DNA of 64,000 nt from contig OU862927.1 of assembly GCA_917880885.1 (NCBI GenBank), positions 19,795,450-19,859,449 on the forward strand, written 5' to 3'. Positions 1 through 10,774 of this stretch are shown here, piece by piece. The translations under genes were made by a program, and so were the position numbers. Each line of letters begins with the position of its first letter. Within the stretch, counting starts at the first letter, position 1. The DNA is from Limnephilus marmoratus. Lineage: Eukaryota; Arthropoda; Insecta; Trichoptera; Limnephilidae. A model generated the notes under the pieces. That model was not told where the DNA came from. It ran no database searches and worked only from the letters and a program-made list of their open reading frames with translations.

Positions 1-388
1 CCCATGACCCCGGGCACACCTGCTAAATCACCAAAGGTAGCGAACCACCCTGCTGTGTGGAGGATATTTTTAGTAAAGGAAGGAGAGGAGGTTCGGGAAA
101 GGAAAATGGTACTAGGAATGGGTAGGAATCTGGGGGGCAGTGTGTCCAGAAGTGAGGGACGTGATAATCCCTCCCACTGCGGTGCAAGGCGATGTTTTGA
201 GAGAGTTCGGCTGGAGAAGTTAAAGGGGCTCCCTCAACCACTCTCTCCCGATCCGGCCTGCCATGCAGCTGATGTGCAGATCCGCCAAGACCCGGACAAA
301 CCTCATCCCATGAACACGGGCACCCCTGCTAAGTCACCAAACGTTGCGAAACACTTGGGGTGACCTATGGCAGAGGTGTTGGTTATCC
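1..388 (-). mobile_element. SINE-A copy with partial second copy fused
   Basis: The minus strand carries the SINE-A family, a roughly 430-bp non-coding retroposon-like repeat found at about nine places in this window. Hallmarks are a 'ggtcaccccaagtgg' head segment, 'cttagcaggggtgcccgg' and a 3' part ending in 'cctcagggcctc'. Bases 1-50 are the head of one copy, joined abruptly at about 51 to the 3' half of a second copy whose head lies at 320-388. The far 3' tail is missing. The open frames in both directions are by-products of its GC-rich composition and are not genes. Confidence 0.75.
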
Positions 389-659
389 AATAAAATGTTA
401 AGAACCTTCTAACTATTATTTCATTCTAAAATTCCTATGATTTATAAGGATAATAAGTACCTACTGGAGAATACAGGTCCCAGCACTTTCGTGGCGGAGT
501 TTGAAGTTTGCAGTGAAAGCTCAGTTGTTAAAGCAGGAGCCGGATTAGCAAAAAATCCGGCGATCAAATCCCAACAGCGACAAGTACCTAAATGCATGGA
601 ATAAAGAAGATTAATACCATAATAATTAAAAGTATGTATAAAATTTCTCACTATTCTTT
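389..659. other. No recognised feature
   Basis: AT-rich DNA between two repeats; no coding or RNA gene signal seen. Confidence 0.5.
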
Positions 660-1093
660 TTAAGGGCCCGCAACCCGGATTTGTACCGATTTCTTACATA
701 GTTCCCTTAAACACGATAAGTTTTAAAGCTCTTAAAAATATATATGTTATTTTTGAAGATAATATCTAGACTTTGCCCGCGCCGAAACGCAAATTATATA
801 AAATCCCCTCGAAAAAAAAAAATCGCAAAGTATGCTCCAAAAATCTTATTAACACGTTTGTTTCAGTTATTTTACAAGTTATATGTATGAAAAAATTCAC
901 AGTGTTTCTTCAAATGCTGTTTAAGATAATGCCCGTGAGATTTTTGCTCTATTTTAAACGAGTCGTGTTTTATTAAACATTTTCGCAATTTTCGCATCGA
1001 TTTTGTCGCTGTAAATGTTAGCGCTCTCCTCTAACATTCGTAATTTCGTATCTCTCCATCTTCTTCTTTTCGGGCCCGGTTGCAGAGCCTTAA
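660..1093 (+). mobile_element. TTAA-flanked MITE, family B, copy 1
   Basis: A 434-bp non-autonomous DNA element bounded by TTAA at both ends. Its termini are imperfect inverted repeats: TTAAGGGCCCGCAACCCGG on the left and, read inward from the right, TTAAGGCTCTGCAACCGGGC. Two further copies with the same boundaries lie at 10775-11210 and 28520-28918. The small open frame inside (773-976) is not conserved between copies. A TTAA target is typical of piggyBac and of some other superfamilies; no transposase is present to decide. Confidence 0.8.
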
Positions 1094-1149
1094 TGCACCA
1101 GATTTAAATGTCCGGGTTAAATTTTCCCCACAGGAAAAACTAAACCCTT

Positions 1150-1345
1150 TCACACACTTCCTCAAGTGATCATCTAGTTAATTCACGCTATGCAATTGCA
1201 CCATATAAGTATAATAAATACAAAACAATACGAGAACAACATGTCAACCTGCCAGAGACCAAATGGGAAAATAATTCACCGACTCCAGATATTTTCATAT
1301 CAGAGTGTTCGGCACTGTGGAACTCCTAATCGGACCTATAAATCC
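1150..1345 (+). pseudogene. Possible LINE C-terminal remnant
   Basis: Read forward, a short stretch near 1290-1330 gives FISECSALWNS, resembling the 'SCSAPKLWNSLP' block near the C-terminus of many non-LTR retrotransposon ORF2 proteins. Flanking frame is decayed and no other motif is visible. The call is weak. Confidence 0.3.
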
Positions 1346-1903
1346 TACTGATCACTCAATATGTATTTAAAATGACTGATTTTTGCATTTTTATATATAA
1401 ATTCTTTGACAAATCTAATATGCCAAAATTTTGAATGAGAGAGTTAGGTATAATGCCAGTAGCCGAAATAACAAATGGTATTATTTTTATAGTCTGAGAA
1501 TGCCAAAGTCTTTTAATCTCATTTCCTAAATATATATATTTTCTTATTTTTTCAGAAACAGAATTTTGAATATTACGAATTATTATTTTTATTATTATGT
1601 ACATACTCGCGTATTACAAGCACACACATTATAAGTTGGTAAGGGATCTTCAAAATGTATTGCAAATATTTTGTTAATTTGGAACGCCAAAATAATCTTA
1701 CACGATTCGATTTTTAATTCCGTGAAAAACGATAAGAGCTTATTTCGCAAACTTCTCATCCTAAATAATACGTCTAGAATCTAGATTTTGCACTAGCAAA
1801 AACGACCAAAAAGTCGAACATCTGATTTATCTCAGATTCAAAACCCGTTTTAGGCATCGTAATAAGGTGTATTATAAAGATGTAAAAATTGAAGACGACG
1901 TGT
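1346..1903. other. No recognised feature
   Basis: AT-rich sequence; the 82-residue minus frame at 1356-1604 has no recognisable domain and low-complexity composition. Confidence 0.5.
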
Positions 1904-1904
1904 T

Positions 1905-2335
1905 ACTTTTTTTTTTTTACATAACTCCACACAGGAGGCCCTGAGGAAAATAACTTCCCTCAGGGCCTATGTCATCTTTGAAGGTGCTGTGTGGAGGGTC
2001 TTTTTGAGGAAAGGAAGGAGTGAACACCGGTCTTGAAGAGACCCATGTTGTAGGAGGGAGGAAACACAGAGGCCGGCAAATCGTTCCACAGCCGAGCCGT
2101 TGAACTCAAGAACGAGTCATAGAAACGACCCGTTCTCATGTGACTAATATCAACCGTGTACAAATGTTGGGCGCGTGTTTGGCGTGTTTCCCGACTATGC
2201 ACCGGTGCCGAGGGGATCAATGACGCTAGTTCCTCGGAGCATCTTCCATTGTAATACTTCCAATGTAATTTATCACCCACATTTAAAAATATGTCTGTTG
2301 TCAATGACAATTCTATGATCAAACTACGAGTCTAC
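1905..2335 (-). pseudogene. Non-LTR retrotransposon ORF2 C-terminus and 3' end
   Basis: A 5'-truncated LINE lies on the minus strand and ends in a poly(A) tail (poly-T on plus at about 1908-1918). The open frame 2322-1972 encodes the typical C-terminal region of a Jockey/CR1-type ORF2: KLHWKYYNGRCSEELASLIP, then TARLWNDLPASVFPPSYNM, then a final LFKTGVHSFL block. These positions match the family's terminal 'RLWNSLP...LFK..V..FL' signature. The last ~100 bases of the element are shared with the SINE-A family, which suggests SINE-A borrows this LINE's 3' end for mobilisation. A second copy is at 48048-48617. Confidence 0.8.
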
Positions 2336-2645
2336 AGGCAAGTACCATAAATGAAATAAATGCGAAAAAGGAAATTCAAATAATCACAAGACTTCTCATT
2401 CTAAAAAATTATTAAATGAAAAAATAATGCAACTATTCATGGAGGTCATACAATTATTTTCGATAACAAAAAATAATATTTACTTATTTAAAATTACTTC
2501 GAGACCAAAAAAATTAGTTTAATTGAGTTTTTTACGTATTGCAAGTATTTATTTGATAATTTTTTAATATTCGTTATTGTGGGGCTAAGCTACTAGGAGG
2601 ATGGTGAAATACCACCTAAGTGTACATTTAGACAATTTCGGATAA

Positions 2646-3414
2646 ACATTTTTGATGTATTTTTTATCCACGAAGTAAATTCATACCACAATGTTCAAGG
2701 GTATAACGCTTGCTTAGTTTTGGACTATTTATACGCCCCAAAACATTTTTGATGTTTTTTTTATCCACGAAGTAAATTCATACCACAACGTTTAAGGGTA
2801 TAACGCTTGCTTAGTTTTGGACTATTTATACGCCCCAAAACATTTTTGATGTTTTTTTTATCCACGAAGTAAATTCATACCACAACGTTTAAGGGTATAA
2901 CGCTTGCTTAGTTTTGGACTATTTATACGCCCCAAAACATTTTTGATGTTTTTTTTATCCACGAAGTAAATTCATACCACAACGTTTAAGGGTATAACGC
3001 TTGCTTAGTTTTGGACTATTTATACGCCCCAAAACATTTTTGATGTTTTTTTTATCCACGAAGTAAATTCATACCACAACGTTTAAGGGTATAACGCTTG
3101 CTTAGTTTTGGACTATTTATACGCCCCAAAACATTTTTGATGTTTTTTTATCCACGAAGTAAATTCATACCACAACGTTTAAGGGTATAACGCTTGCTTA
3201 GTTTTGGACTATTTATACGCCCCAAAACATTTTTGATGTTTTTTTTATCTACGAAGTAAATTCACACCACAACGTTTAAGGGTATAACGCTTGCTTAGTT
3301 TTGGACTATTTATACACCCCAAAACATTTTTGATGTTTTTTTTATCCACGAAGTAAATTCATACCACAATGTTTAAGGGTATAACGCTTGCTTAGTTTTG
3401 GGCTATTTATAATA
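2646..3414 (+). repeat. 97-bp tandem satellite, about 8 units
   Basis: A head-to-tail array whose landmark 'cgccccaaaacattttt' recurs at 2734, 2831, 2928, 3025, 3122 and 3218, a 97-bp period with one 96-bp step. Central units are nearly identical, while the first and last differ at several bases and the last one runs into unrelated DNA. This homogeneity with diverged edges is the pattern expected of recent unequal exchange or replication slippage. No frame is conserved. Confidence 0.95.
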
Positions 3415-3817
3415 GTGAAAACATAATCGCTGTTAAGAAATTCATCTTGTTTTGAAAAGTTTTTAAAATACAATATATTCATTTCAAATACATATACATT
3501 TGTTACTTTAAATTTTAAATTTTCTGCTTCCGGTTTCGACACATCCGTATCAGTCACTAGCAAACTTTAAACTAATTTAAAAATTCTATACAAGTACAAA
3601 AATGATTAGTAGTGGGAGGGGTTCTTTTGCGGGAGGGGAAGAACGGTGGGAGGAGTCAACATTACATGTAAAAATTTCACATTACATAATTTAAAAATTA
3701 AGTAACCAATGTACATTTAAAAATATAACTCTTCAAAACAAAATTTCAGAAAATTATTATTATTATACAGTTAATGCCCAAGAAATACAAAAAAATAAGA
3801 AAAATATACTTTCTTCT
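3415..3817. other. No recognised feature
   Basis: AT-rich spacer between the satellite and the next repeat; the 73-residue minus frame at 3342-3563 starts inside the satellite and is spurious. Confidence 0.5.
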
Positions 3818-4256
3818 TTTTAAACGACTTCGAAAAGGAGGAGTTTTTTTTTATTTTTTTTTTATGTTTGTTACCTCAGAACTTTCGACTGGGTGAACCG
3901 ATATTGATGATTCTTTTTTTATTTGAAAGCTGGTGCTTCCCGTATGGTCCCATTTCAATTTGGTCCAGTTCTGATAATGGCATCCATGAGAAAATCATAT
4001 AAGTCTTAAATTTGCATCAAGTATATGCGCGACAAATGGACGAATAACTCAATATCACGCCAACCGATTTCGATGATTATTTTTTTATTGGAAAGGATAT
4101 ACTTTAAGGGTAGTTTGATGAGAGTTTGGTTAGGTTCTGATTATGGGATCCATGACAAAGTAACGGAACTCTCCAATTCTGAAGAACAAATTTACGATAG
4201 TCGGCCGAATCTTAATCGAATTAGTTAGTGTACTTCAGTTCACTAAAAATCAAAAA
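3818..4256 (+). repeat. Dispersed insect repeat ('AACGACTTC' type)
   Basis: Begins 'aaacgacttcgaaaaggagg' and contains 'ttacctcagaactttcgact' followed by a variant of 'ccgatttcgatgatt'. I recall this combination as an abundant dispersed repeat in Lepidoptera. A related 'aacgacttcaaaaa' block forms the tips of the adjacent palindrome. No coding capacity. Confidence 0.55.
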
Positions 4257-4610
4257 ATAAACAAAATTTTAACAAAACAAAAAAACGACTTCAAAAATAC
4301 ACTAAAAAGTAAAAAAATAATTTCGTATTCTTTTACAACTTTATAATCAACTTACCTTTTCTACTCATCAATATGTAGGTACGATTGTTATTTTTGGAGT
4401 CGGTGTCAACCAAGGTACCCGCGGCCCGGCGTGTTCACTCGACAGCTCCTCTCCCGCCGACACCGACTCCAAAAATAACAATCGTACGTACATATTGATG
4501 AGTAGAAAAGGTAAGATGATTATAAAGTTGTAGAAGAATACGAAATTATTTTTTTACTTTTTAGTGCATTTTTGAAGTCGTTTTTTTGTTTTGTTAAAAT
4601 TTTGTTTATC
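4257..4610. repeat. Long palindrome, ~150-bp arms
   Basis: Left arm (about 4257-4407) and right arm (about 4459-4610) are near-perfect reverse complements, including 'ggagtcggtgtc' against 'gacaccgactcc' at the inner edges and 'aaaacgacttcaaaaa' near the tips. The 51-base spacer is conspicuously GC-rich, with 'cccgcggcccggcg', in an AT-rich context. The structure could be a foldback element or an inverted duplication of the terminus of the neighbouring repeat. Any transcript would make a long hairpin. Confidence 0.9.
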
Positions 4611-6827
4611 GTTAATAAATAAGTCAGCAATGAATTAATGATATTTAAATATTAAACGGTTGCCTCAATCTTTAAAAACAATTCATCTGAGATTTATAAA
4701 TATACTGAATTCTATACAGTTATTAAATATTAGTAGGTAGATACCATCTCAAGCACACATCGTCTCACAGCGGTGGACATTGTCGGCATCGCGCCGGGTT
4801 CGGCTCTTTAGTTTTAGTTCGTTGATGTCTCCCGCATGTAACACATGATTACGTTTCAAGTGCATTCTTTACAAGGAACAATCGACCCCCTGTTAACTCT
4901 TTAACAGTTGTGTACCATTCGGATAAAGATAAATCGCTGATCGTGTATGTGCTTGATTTTTTAAGTGGTGTTTGTTGTTGAATGCTGAACTTATTTGGAT
5001 AACGGAATTTTGGTGAGCATTATTAAAAGTTTGTAAATATTTGTTTTATTTTTTTTATTTTGCAATTCACGTACCTCCATTTTAAAATAAATTACTTACT
5101 TTCTTTTTAGAGACATTGGTTTTTTGCCTGTTTAAATAAGAACTAAAAATTCCATAATATTTTTTATGTTATCACTAGTGCAGACCCGTGAAAAATCATG
5201 GGATAGTCTATTTTCTGACATTGAAAATGACAAATATATTTTTCTATTAGAAATATTAATTGATAAGGACCTAGGTACTTTTTCGCTGGTCTGAATTCTC
5301 CACACAATCAGTTCACATTTTGAAAATGATATTTAAATTCAAAACTAATTTGAGTTCATTGAATCGGAGTTACGTTGGACGCACAGAAAACCAAAATTAA
5401 TATTTTTGATTACAGTATGCGTAATCTGCATCAACCGTGCGAAATTTTCGATCAAGTGCACAAAATTAACACCATATTAAATAAATTTTCATTTTGTAAT
5501 TAAAATGCAAGAAAGGTGCTATTTTTATACACTTAATTTTAGAGATACTTCTATATACTTGTGTGTAGGTGTGTTATTTTTCTTACCACATGTCATGATC
5601 AGTAATAACAATCCATTTTCCGTCAAATTAGGGGACCCACGGCTTCAAAAACCTTTAAGTGTCCTAATTTTACCATCCTTTGTCTTCCATTTCAAGCCTA
5701 ATCTCTTGTAATGTTGCTTTTGGTTATTGTTACAATCAAAATACGTATAATCATTTTGAAATCTGCCCTACCCAACCTATAAAATTAATGATATTCCAAA
5801 CTTTTTTAATAGATTCAAAAATTTATAAAGCCCTTTATAAAGTGTGCTTAAATCTTTTTTGGTCAACTAAGAGCTTCTTTAAAAAAATTATAGTTGATTG
5901 CTTATTTAATCTATCGACTTCACAACTACTCGCGAGGCGTCGTAAATGTCTAAACAGCTGAAAAAAATAGACGCGTTTGATCTAGTTAAAATTTCGTTGA
6001 TTTTTTAAAGGCATTAACGACATTAAAATTGCGCGCAATATTGGCTCACAGTAGTAAAAAACGAGCAACGAGCAAACATAACTGGATAATGAAAACATTA
6101 GCTTTTGGAACAATGATTTTCTCACCTCAATTTTAAATGTATTACTTATTGTTTATTTGAAAATGAAGCGCACTTTCTGCAGTAAAGGTCATAGAACTAT
6201 GAAATGAAGTCGTTTAAGAACAACAGCGCCTCTAGCGGCAGGACCGAGATAACACGTTCCTATATAATAATAATACACGCCAGGTACCTATGTATAAGTA
6301 GTACCGTCCTAACAGGATTCGTGAACTTCTGGCGACGAACTTGCTGACTTGTTCTGAGCAAGGTTCCTGCATAATACCTTACGGATAGTAAAACTGCGTA
6401 GAAGGCATCACTAATATGAAAAAAGTTATGACACAATTTATGAAACTAGTTCAAGTCGCACAGTTCTTTACGTACAGCTTGTTGAAATCACACATGGACT
6501 TACAGTAGTTTTTATTTCTTGTGTTGAATGTTAAGTGTGCAAAATTAATCAAAAAGGATCAAAATTCTGGTTTAACGAAAAAGGTGATGGGAAAGTTTTA
6601 CGATAATTCAGGTAGATAGTTACCTTCCTCTTGTTTTGAAGATCAAGCGTGCTAAATTTCATAATTCTCGGAATTAAACTGTAGATCTGAATAAAAACAA
6701 AGCCACACCACACGCCGCCAGATACTCTTCTTTATCTTCTTCAAATACAGCAGACCTATTTTGTGGCACCATTTTTATTAAAAATTAATAGAATATTTAT
6801 TTTTAACCACTTTTATTGTTTATAAAA
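4611..6827. other. Mostly unrecognised; one GC-richer stretch
   Basis: No coding gene or TE domain is recognised. Bases about 4770-5012 are less AT-rich than their surroundings, carry no repeat seen elsewhere in the window, and are followed by a donor-like 'ttggtgagc' at about 5010. They could be an untranslated first exon, but nothing proves it. The small frames at 5505-5711 and 5680-5961 show no domain. Confidence 0.35.
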
Positions 6828-6868
6828 AACCAATATGTTTCATGAGCAATGCTCACCTCATCAGGGTT
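6828..6868 (-). ncRNA. Penelope-type hammerhead ribozyme motif
   Basis: Read on the minus strand: helix I strand AACC, core CTGATGA, one extra G, helix II GTGAGC with ATT loop and GCTCAT (6 bp, one wobble), GAAAC, then the helix III segment ACATAT, T as cleavage-site base and GGTT closing helix I. The conserved CUGANGA and GAAA boxes are intact. Helix III is too short to fold alone, as in the small hammerhead variants reported for Penelope-like elements, and its palindrome is damaged (expected ACATGT). A PLE endonuclease relic lies upstream on the same strand (8045-7659). Confidence 0.6.
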
Positions 6869-6899
6869 CACTTAAAACACATCTCTATCTCTACATATT

Positions 6900-7650
6900 C
6901 TCTACATGTTATATCAAAGTACTCCGCGTCGTCTGTCTGTTCGTCTGTCTGTCTGTCTGTTCACGTAAAACTCGAAAAATTACTGAACGGATTTTCATAC
7001 GGTTTTCACCAATAGATATAATGATTTGTGAGGAAGGTTTAGGTACATAATTTGTTGAGGATTTGTGTAAATTGGTTGAAACAGAACGATAATTGTTAGA
7101 AGTGTCGGAAAAAGTCAAGTCGCCTGGAAGCTTTCATCAAAAACACTGCCTAATCCCTTTAAGATATAACAAAACAATGCATGGTGGGATATTCCTCCTT
7201 TATAGATCTACAAAAAAGTCCATGATGGCATATATCTATCTTTTACGGATAAATGGTCACATACAATGCGTTAATACAGTATTAATTAATCCTTTATTAA
7301 GTCAACTTAAATACGTTAGTTACCTCAAGCATTTCATGCACATTATTATAATCTTTCGCACTATTTCTTTGTATTATAAATTAAAGTCCTCCGCGGCGTC
7401 TGTCTGTCTCTTCGCGATAAACTCAAAGATGACGGTGGTTATAAAGGTGGGATAACTATCAAGTAGATGGCGGTGTTTAGTTAGCCACAGCAACGCGTGG
7501 CCGGGTCAGATAGTTATAAATAATTGGCAATAGACTTAACGGTGTTATTGGAAAGGTGATAACTTGAAGGTAGAAGAGAGGCAATAGGGCACAATTTACA
7601 AAGGGAACACGTTTAGTAAGGGGTCATTTAAAACCAATTTTTGATTATTA
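6900..7650. repeat. Dispersed-repeat debris with TGTC tract
   Basis: 'tctgtctgtctgtctgt' (about 6936-6960) precedes 'aaaaattactgaacggattt', a phrase I recall from insect Helitron-like repeats. A diverged 'cgtctgtctgtctc' block recurs at about 7398. No termini could be placed, so family membership is unproven. Open frames here are repeat translations. Confidence 0.4.
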
Positions 7651-7658
7651 ATAATATT

Positions 7659-8045
7659 CTAATTAGCATTCACGCTCTTTCTGATTTCTAAGATTTCCAA
7701 TTTGTCCAATTGAGCACCTTCAAAATTACAATGTAGTAACTCGATTCCACTATTGGAGTCAAAAGTGCGACTCGTCTCCAACAAATGATTGGCAAACTCT
7801 GAGAAACTATTATTATTGTTTAAACATCTCATATATTCCTTTATCCTTATTTCATAGTTTCTCGAAGTTTTACCTATATAAAAGAAACCACAATCATTAT
7901 TACACTTCAATTTATGTTGAGTGGGCATCACGCTTGGGTCCGACCCGGGCGTCGCGTGTTCGATTCCTCGGCTGGCTAAGTCCTCCATCACAACACAAGC
8001 AACATTTACAACTTCCTGTGGTGGTAGTAGTAGATTTTCAAACAT
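7659..8045 (-). pseudogene. Penelope-like element GIY-YIG endonuclease relic
   Basis: The minus frame contains KLKCNNDCGFFYIGKTSRNY followed by an EIRIKEYM helix and SEFANHLLETSRTF, the hallmark of the GIY-YIG endonuclease that Penelope-like retroelements carry after the reverse transcriptase. The cysteines upstream of FYIG match the usual PLE zinc-finger-like pair. Preceding residues (MFENLLLPPQEVV) do not match the linker, so an internal deletion probably joins RT-side to endonuclease-side sequence. A PLE-like SPLVADIFIN block appears on the same strand beyond the hAT insertion (9550-9600). The copy is dead. Confidence 0.8.
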
Positions 8046-8529
8046 TGTTTGGTTATTCGTAACTCGGGAATGTTTGTTTTTATAAATTTGGTAAATTTAT
8101 TAGTGTCCGACCGAAACTAGTTTTTACGGTCGAAACGCAAACCGAAACTGAGTTTCGGCCTCGGTCTCAGGTTCGGCTGAAACCGAAACCGAAACCGAAA
8201 CTTCCTTACAAGGTCATGTTTTTGTGAAAAAAAATAGTCAATCTGTCAGCCTTTATTTTTAAATCATATATTAGTTTAAATCATATATTATTCAAAGCAA
8301 ATTCTTAAAATTCTCCAGACTTTCAAAATAAATATTAACTCAACTTTGGCATTAATCTTCTTATAAATATAAATGTAAATGTAAAACCAACAGTGATGAC
8401 GATGAGGGTAGCAAAGGTAAAGTCATGCAATGTCCAGTGTTTTGAATATAATGTCCTCCACGTGCAAAGTCATATCTTCCCCAAGCATAAACTTTCTAAT
8501 AAAGAGTTTTTGATCAAAAATATCCTGCA

Positions 8530-8665
8530 GGTAAGTATGTTTCTGTGTCTATTTGTAAATAATATAATTAAACAGAGTCTAAGATTCATAATAAATTGTA
8601 GAGCGCCCTTGAGGTGATTTTCACAAAAACGGCGCTCTACAAATTATCCAATTATTATTATTCAG
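8530..8665 (+). repeat. LINE/SINE 3' tail with strong stem-loop
   Basis: A perfect 10-bp stem, GTAGAGCGCC (8598-8607) with GGCGCTCTAC (8631-8640), is followed by an (ATT)n-like tail. The same block, inverted and diverged, occurs at 52975-53110. A conserved 3' hairpin plus a microsatellite tail is typical of non-LTR retroposon 3' ends recognised by reverse transcriptase. Confidence 0.65.
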
Positions 8666-8880
8666 TCTCTGATATTTGAACTAAAAATAAACATAACATT
8701 ATTATCACTCCTTATTTCAAATAAATTATTTATGCTTTTTGAAATCGTAATCGTAAATCGCTTCGTAAATAATATTAAAAAAAAAAATAGTAGGTATTAC
8801 CTATTTGAACATTATTAACAAATAACAAAATAAAGGGTTGAAAAAAAATACTCTTTCTTCTTAAAAACAAAATAATTTGG

Positions 8881-9187
8881 GACGCGGGAATAGGTACCGC
8901 CGCCCCGGGAAACTTTATTGGATAACTAACACCTCTGTCATAGGTCACCCCAAGTGGTACTCTACGTTTGGTGATTTAGCAGGGGTGCCTGGGTTCATGG
9001 GATGAGGTTTGTCTAGGTCTTGAAGGTGGATGACCAAGACACACTGAACCCCAGATTCCTACCCACCCCTTTTCCTTCCCAGAACTCTCCTCTCCTTCCT
9101 TTCTCTATAAAAATCCTCCGCACAGCATCCCCAAAGATGATAAACAGGGAAAGCAGACAGGGAAATTATTTTCCTCAGGGCCTATCA
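8881..9187 (+). mobile_element. SINE-A copy with internal deletion
   Basis: Starts near 'gccgccccgggaa', continues through 'ggtcaccccaagtgg' and jumps at about 9030 from the middle to 'acacactgaaccccag', then reaches the 3' 'ttttcctcagggcct'. It is nested inside the hAT-like element. Confidence 0.8.
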
Positions 9188-9548
9188 TGAATTAATTCAT
9201 TTCAATAGCGAAATAAAACTTACCTATTTCGAAATAATGTTAAGTATAAACACCTCCAATTTCACAACAAATAAACCAAACTACCACAAAGTTCGCGGAG
9301 CGAACACAAACAAGTGAATCAAGTCCTGACACGACTGTGAGCGCGGACGCAGCAAAATGACACTTTGTGGCTCGCAGTTCAGTGCACCGAACATGTCCGA
9401 TCGCAGAACGAAATCTCCCAAATTCACTTTCAGTTTCGGCCTTAGTTTCGGCTGGATGGCGGCCGAAACCGAAAGTAAGCCGAAACTCGTTTTTTGACCG
9501 AACCTAGGCCGAAACCGAAACCGAAACCGAAAGTTTGGTCGGACACTA

Positions 9549-9610
9549 AAATTTATAAATATGTCCGCAACCAAAGGGCTGGTACTAGCACACATAGCTA
9601 CGCCATATTT
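9549..9610 (-). pseudogene. PLE reverse-transcriptase fragment
   Basis: The minus strand reads CASTSPLVADIFINL, which resembles the 'SPLSPxxADIFM' block of PLE reverse transcriptases. With the hAT element removed it continues directly into the sequence before the endonuclease relic at 8045-7659. The match is short and decayed. Confidence 0.45.
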
Positions 9611-9689
9611 TAAAGTTTAATGTTTTAAATGTTGTGAATTATTGCTACTGGCTGTTCAACTCTTACTTCACGATATCTTTTTAGTTCTA

Positions 9690-10150
9690 CGTCATTGATT
9701 TTGTACTGAAAGTTAGGGGGTTAATGCTTTTGGTGAATGATATTGTGTTACGTTTTTTCAGGTTTAGAAGCAGATGGTTATTCGCCCAAAATAATCTAAG
9801 CTTATTAATATCTTCTTGCAATTTCAGGCTGTCATTAATATTAGTGATTTTTTATCAATTTTATTGTCATCAGCAAAAATTTGGAACTTGGAATTTTTAA
9901 AACGTGTGCCTATACCATTGTATACAAAATAAACAAGAGAGGCCCGGTGTGTGATCCTTGTGGAATTCCTGGGGGTATATTATAAAAACGCGCCGAGAAA
10001 CCTTTGGCTCTAACTGCTTGACTTCTGTTCGTGACAAACGATTTTATCCATTTTAGAAGGTTGACATTAATCCCGATTTTTAACAACTTCTTCAGAAGCA
10101 ATTCGATGTTACTTCGATTTTTACAGTCAGTAGTTCACACTCTACATTGA
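9690..10150 (-). pseudogene. Non-LTR retrotransposon RT fragment
   Basis: The minus frame 10101-9910 reads LLKKLLKIGINVNLLKWIKS, then RSQAVRAK and GIPQGSHTGPLLFILY, the RT segment around block 4 ('GVPQGSxLGPLLF'). Further downstream another frame gives FADDNKI, matching the catalytic Y/F-A-D-D box, followed by a decayed NCKKILISL helix. Frameshifts and stops show it is dead. 'SGIPQGSH' is typical of Jockey-superfamily elements. Confidence 0.75.
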
Positions 10151-10774
10151 ACACATCCTCAATACTTTTTTTAACACTAAACACATGTAGCATTTCACAT
10201 GGGAATACAATACATGAAAGGATTAGCAAGAATGAAGTATTAGCAGTAGATTCTTTTATACTTGTTCACTGAAACCAGTTTTAAAACAGGATTGCCATAC
10301 TTTATTATACCTATACTTAAAAACATTAGATTTTTAAACTTATGATATTTTTAGGTGTGGTATTAAAAAATATATCTCCTTTATCTCGTAAAATGTTATG
10401 TGAGCTTGTCCAAGATGTGAGGAATTTATTTTTATCCGCCTACCCCATTGAAGATACGATTCTATCGTAGAAATTAATATTTTTTGAGATACGCCCTTTG
10501 GTAGTATCCCTACCATGATAGATTCTGATGATACCATTAATAAAACACACGGATGTACCGGGCCTTAGACTTGTTATCAGAATGCTAAATATAGTAGTTT
10601 TAAATTTCAACTGCAAATTTACGTCAAAAGAAGTCAATATTTTGATATTTGCATCCCACGTTAAACCTTTTTAACACCCATTAAAACATCCCGTTTTTAT
10701 GTGTCATTTTCGCAACGCACGTTCGTACTTATTAGAAAATCAAGTGTTCATTTAAGAAAAACATTGCTGGTGAC
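10151..10774. other. No recognised feature
   Basis: AT-rich; overlapping minus frames at 10340-10637 have no recognisable domain. Confidence 0.45.

Larger units (their letters stand above)
8101..9548 (+). mobile_element. hAT-like element, perfect 8-bp duplication
   Basis: Termini are inverted: TAGTGTCCGACCGAAACT on the left and, read inward from the right, TAGTGTCCGACCAAACT. Both sides are flanked by AAATTTAT (8093-8100 and 9549-9556), a perfect 8-bp target duplication. Subterminal regions are rich in 'ccgaaaccgaaaccgaaa'. No transposase frame is visible, so it is non-autonomous. TIR and duplication length fit hAT, although P-type elements also duplicate 8 bp. It interrupts a PLE relic and itself contains a LINE 3' tail (8530-8665) and a SINE-A copy (8881-9187). 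The 104-residue minus frame at 9281-9595 is repeat translation. Confidence 0.85.

Noticed and set aside
1..363. 119-residue frame from 4 to 363
   Set aside because: Lies antisense in a SINE-A copy and is not kept as a frame in other copies.
1356..1604. 82-residue minus frame
   Set aside because: Ile/Lys/Asn-rich as expected by chance in AT-rich DNA.
2646..3414. CRISPR-like regular repeats
   Set aside because: The whole 97-bp unit repeats without unique spacers, and the genome is eukaryotic.
7930..7985. Possible tRNA (B-box-like 'gtgttcgattcc')
   Set aside because: No cloverleaf could be drawn and it lies in a rearranged PLE relic.
9281..9595. Arg/Phe-repeat frame (NFRFRFRFRPRF) like an RFamide precursor
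   Set aside because: It reads the 'ccgaaaccgaaaccgaaa' subterminal repeat of the hAT-like element; no signal peptide or processing sites.
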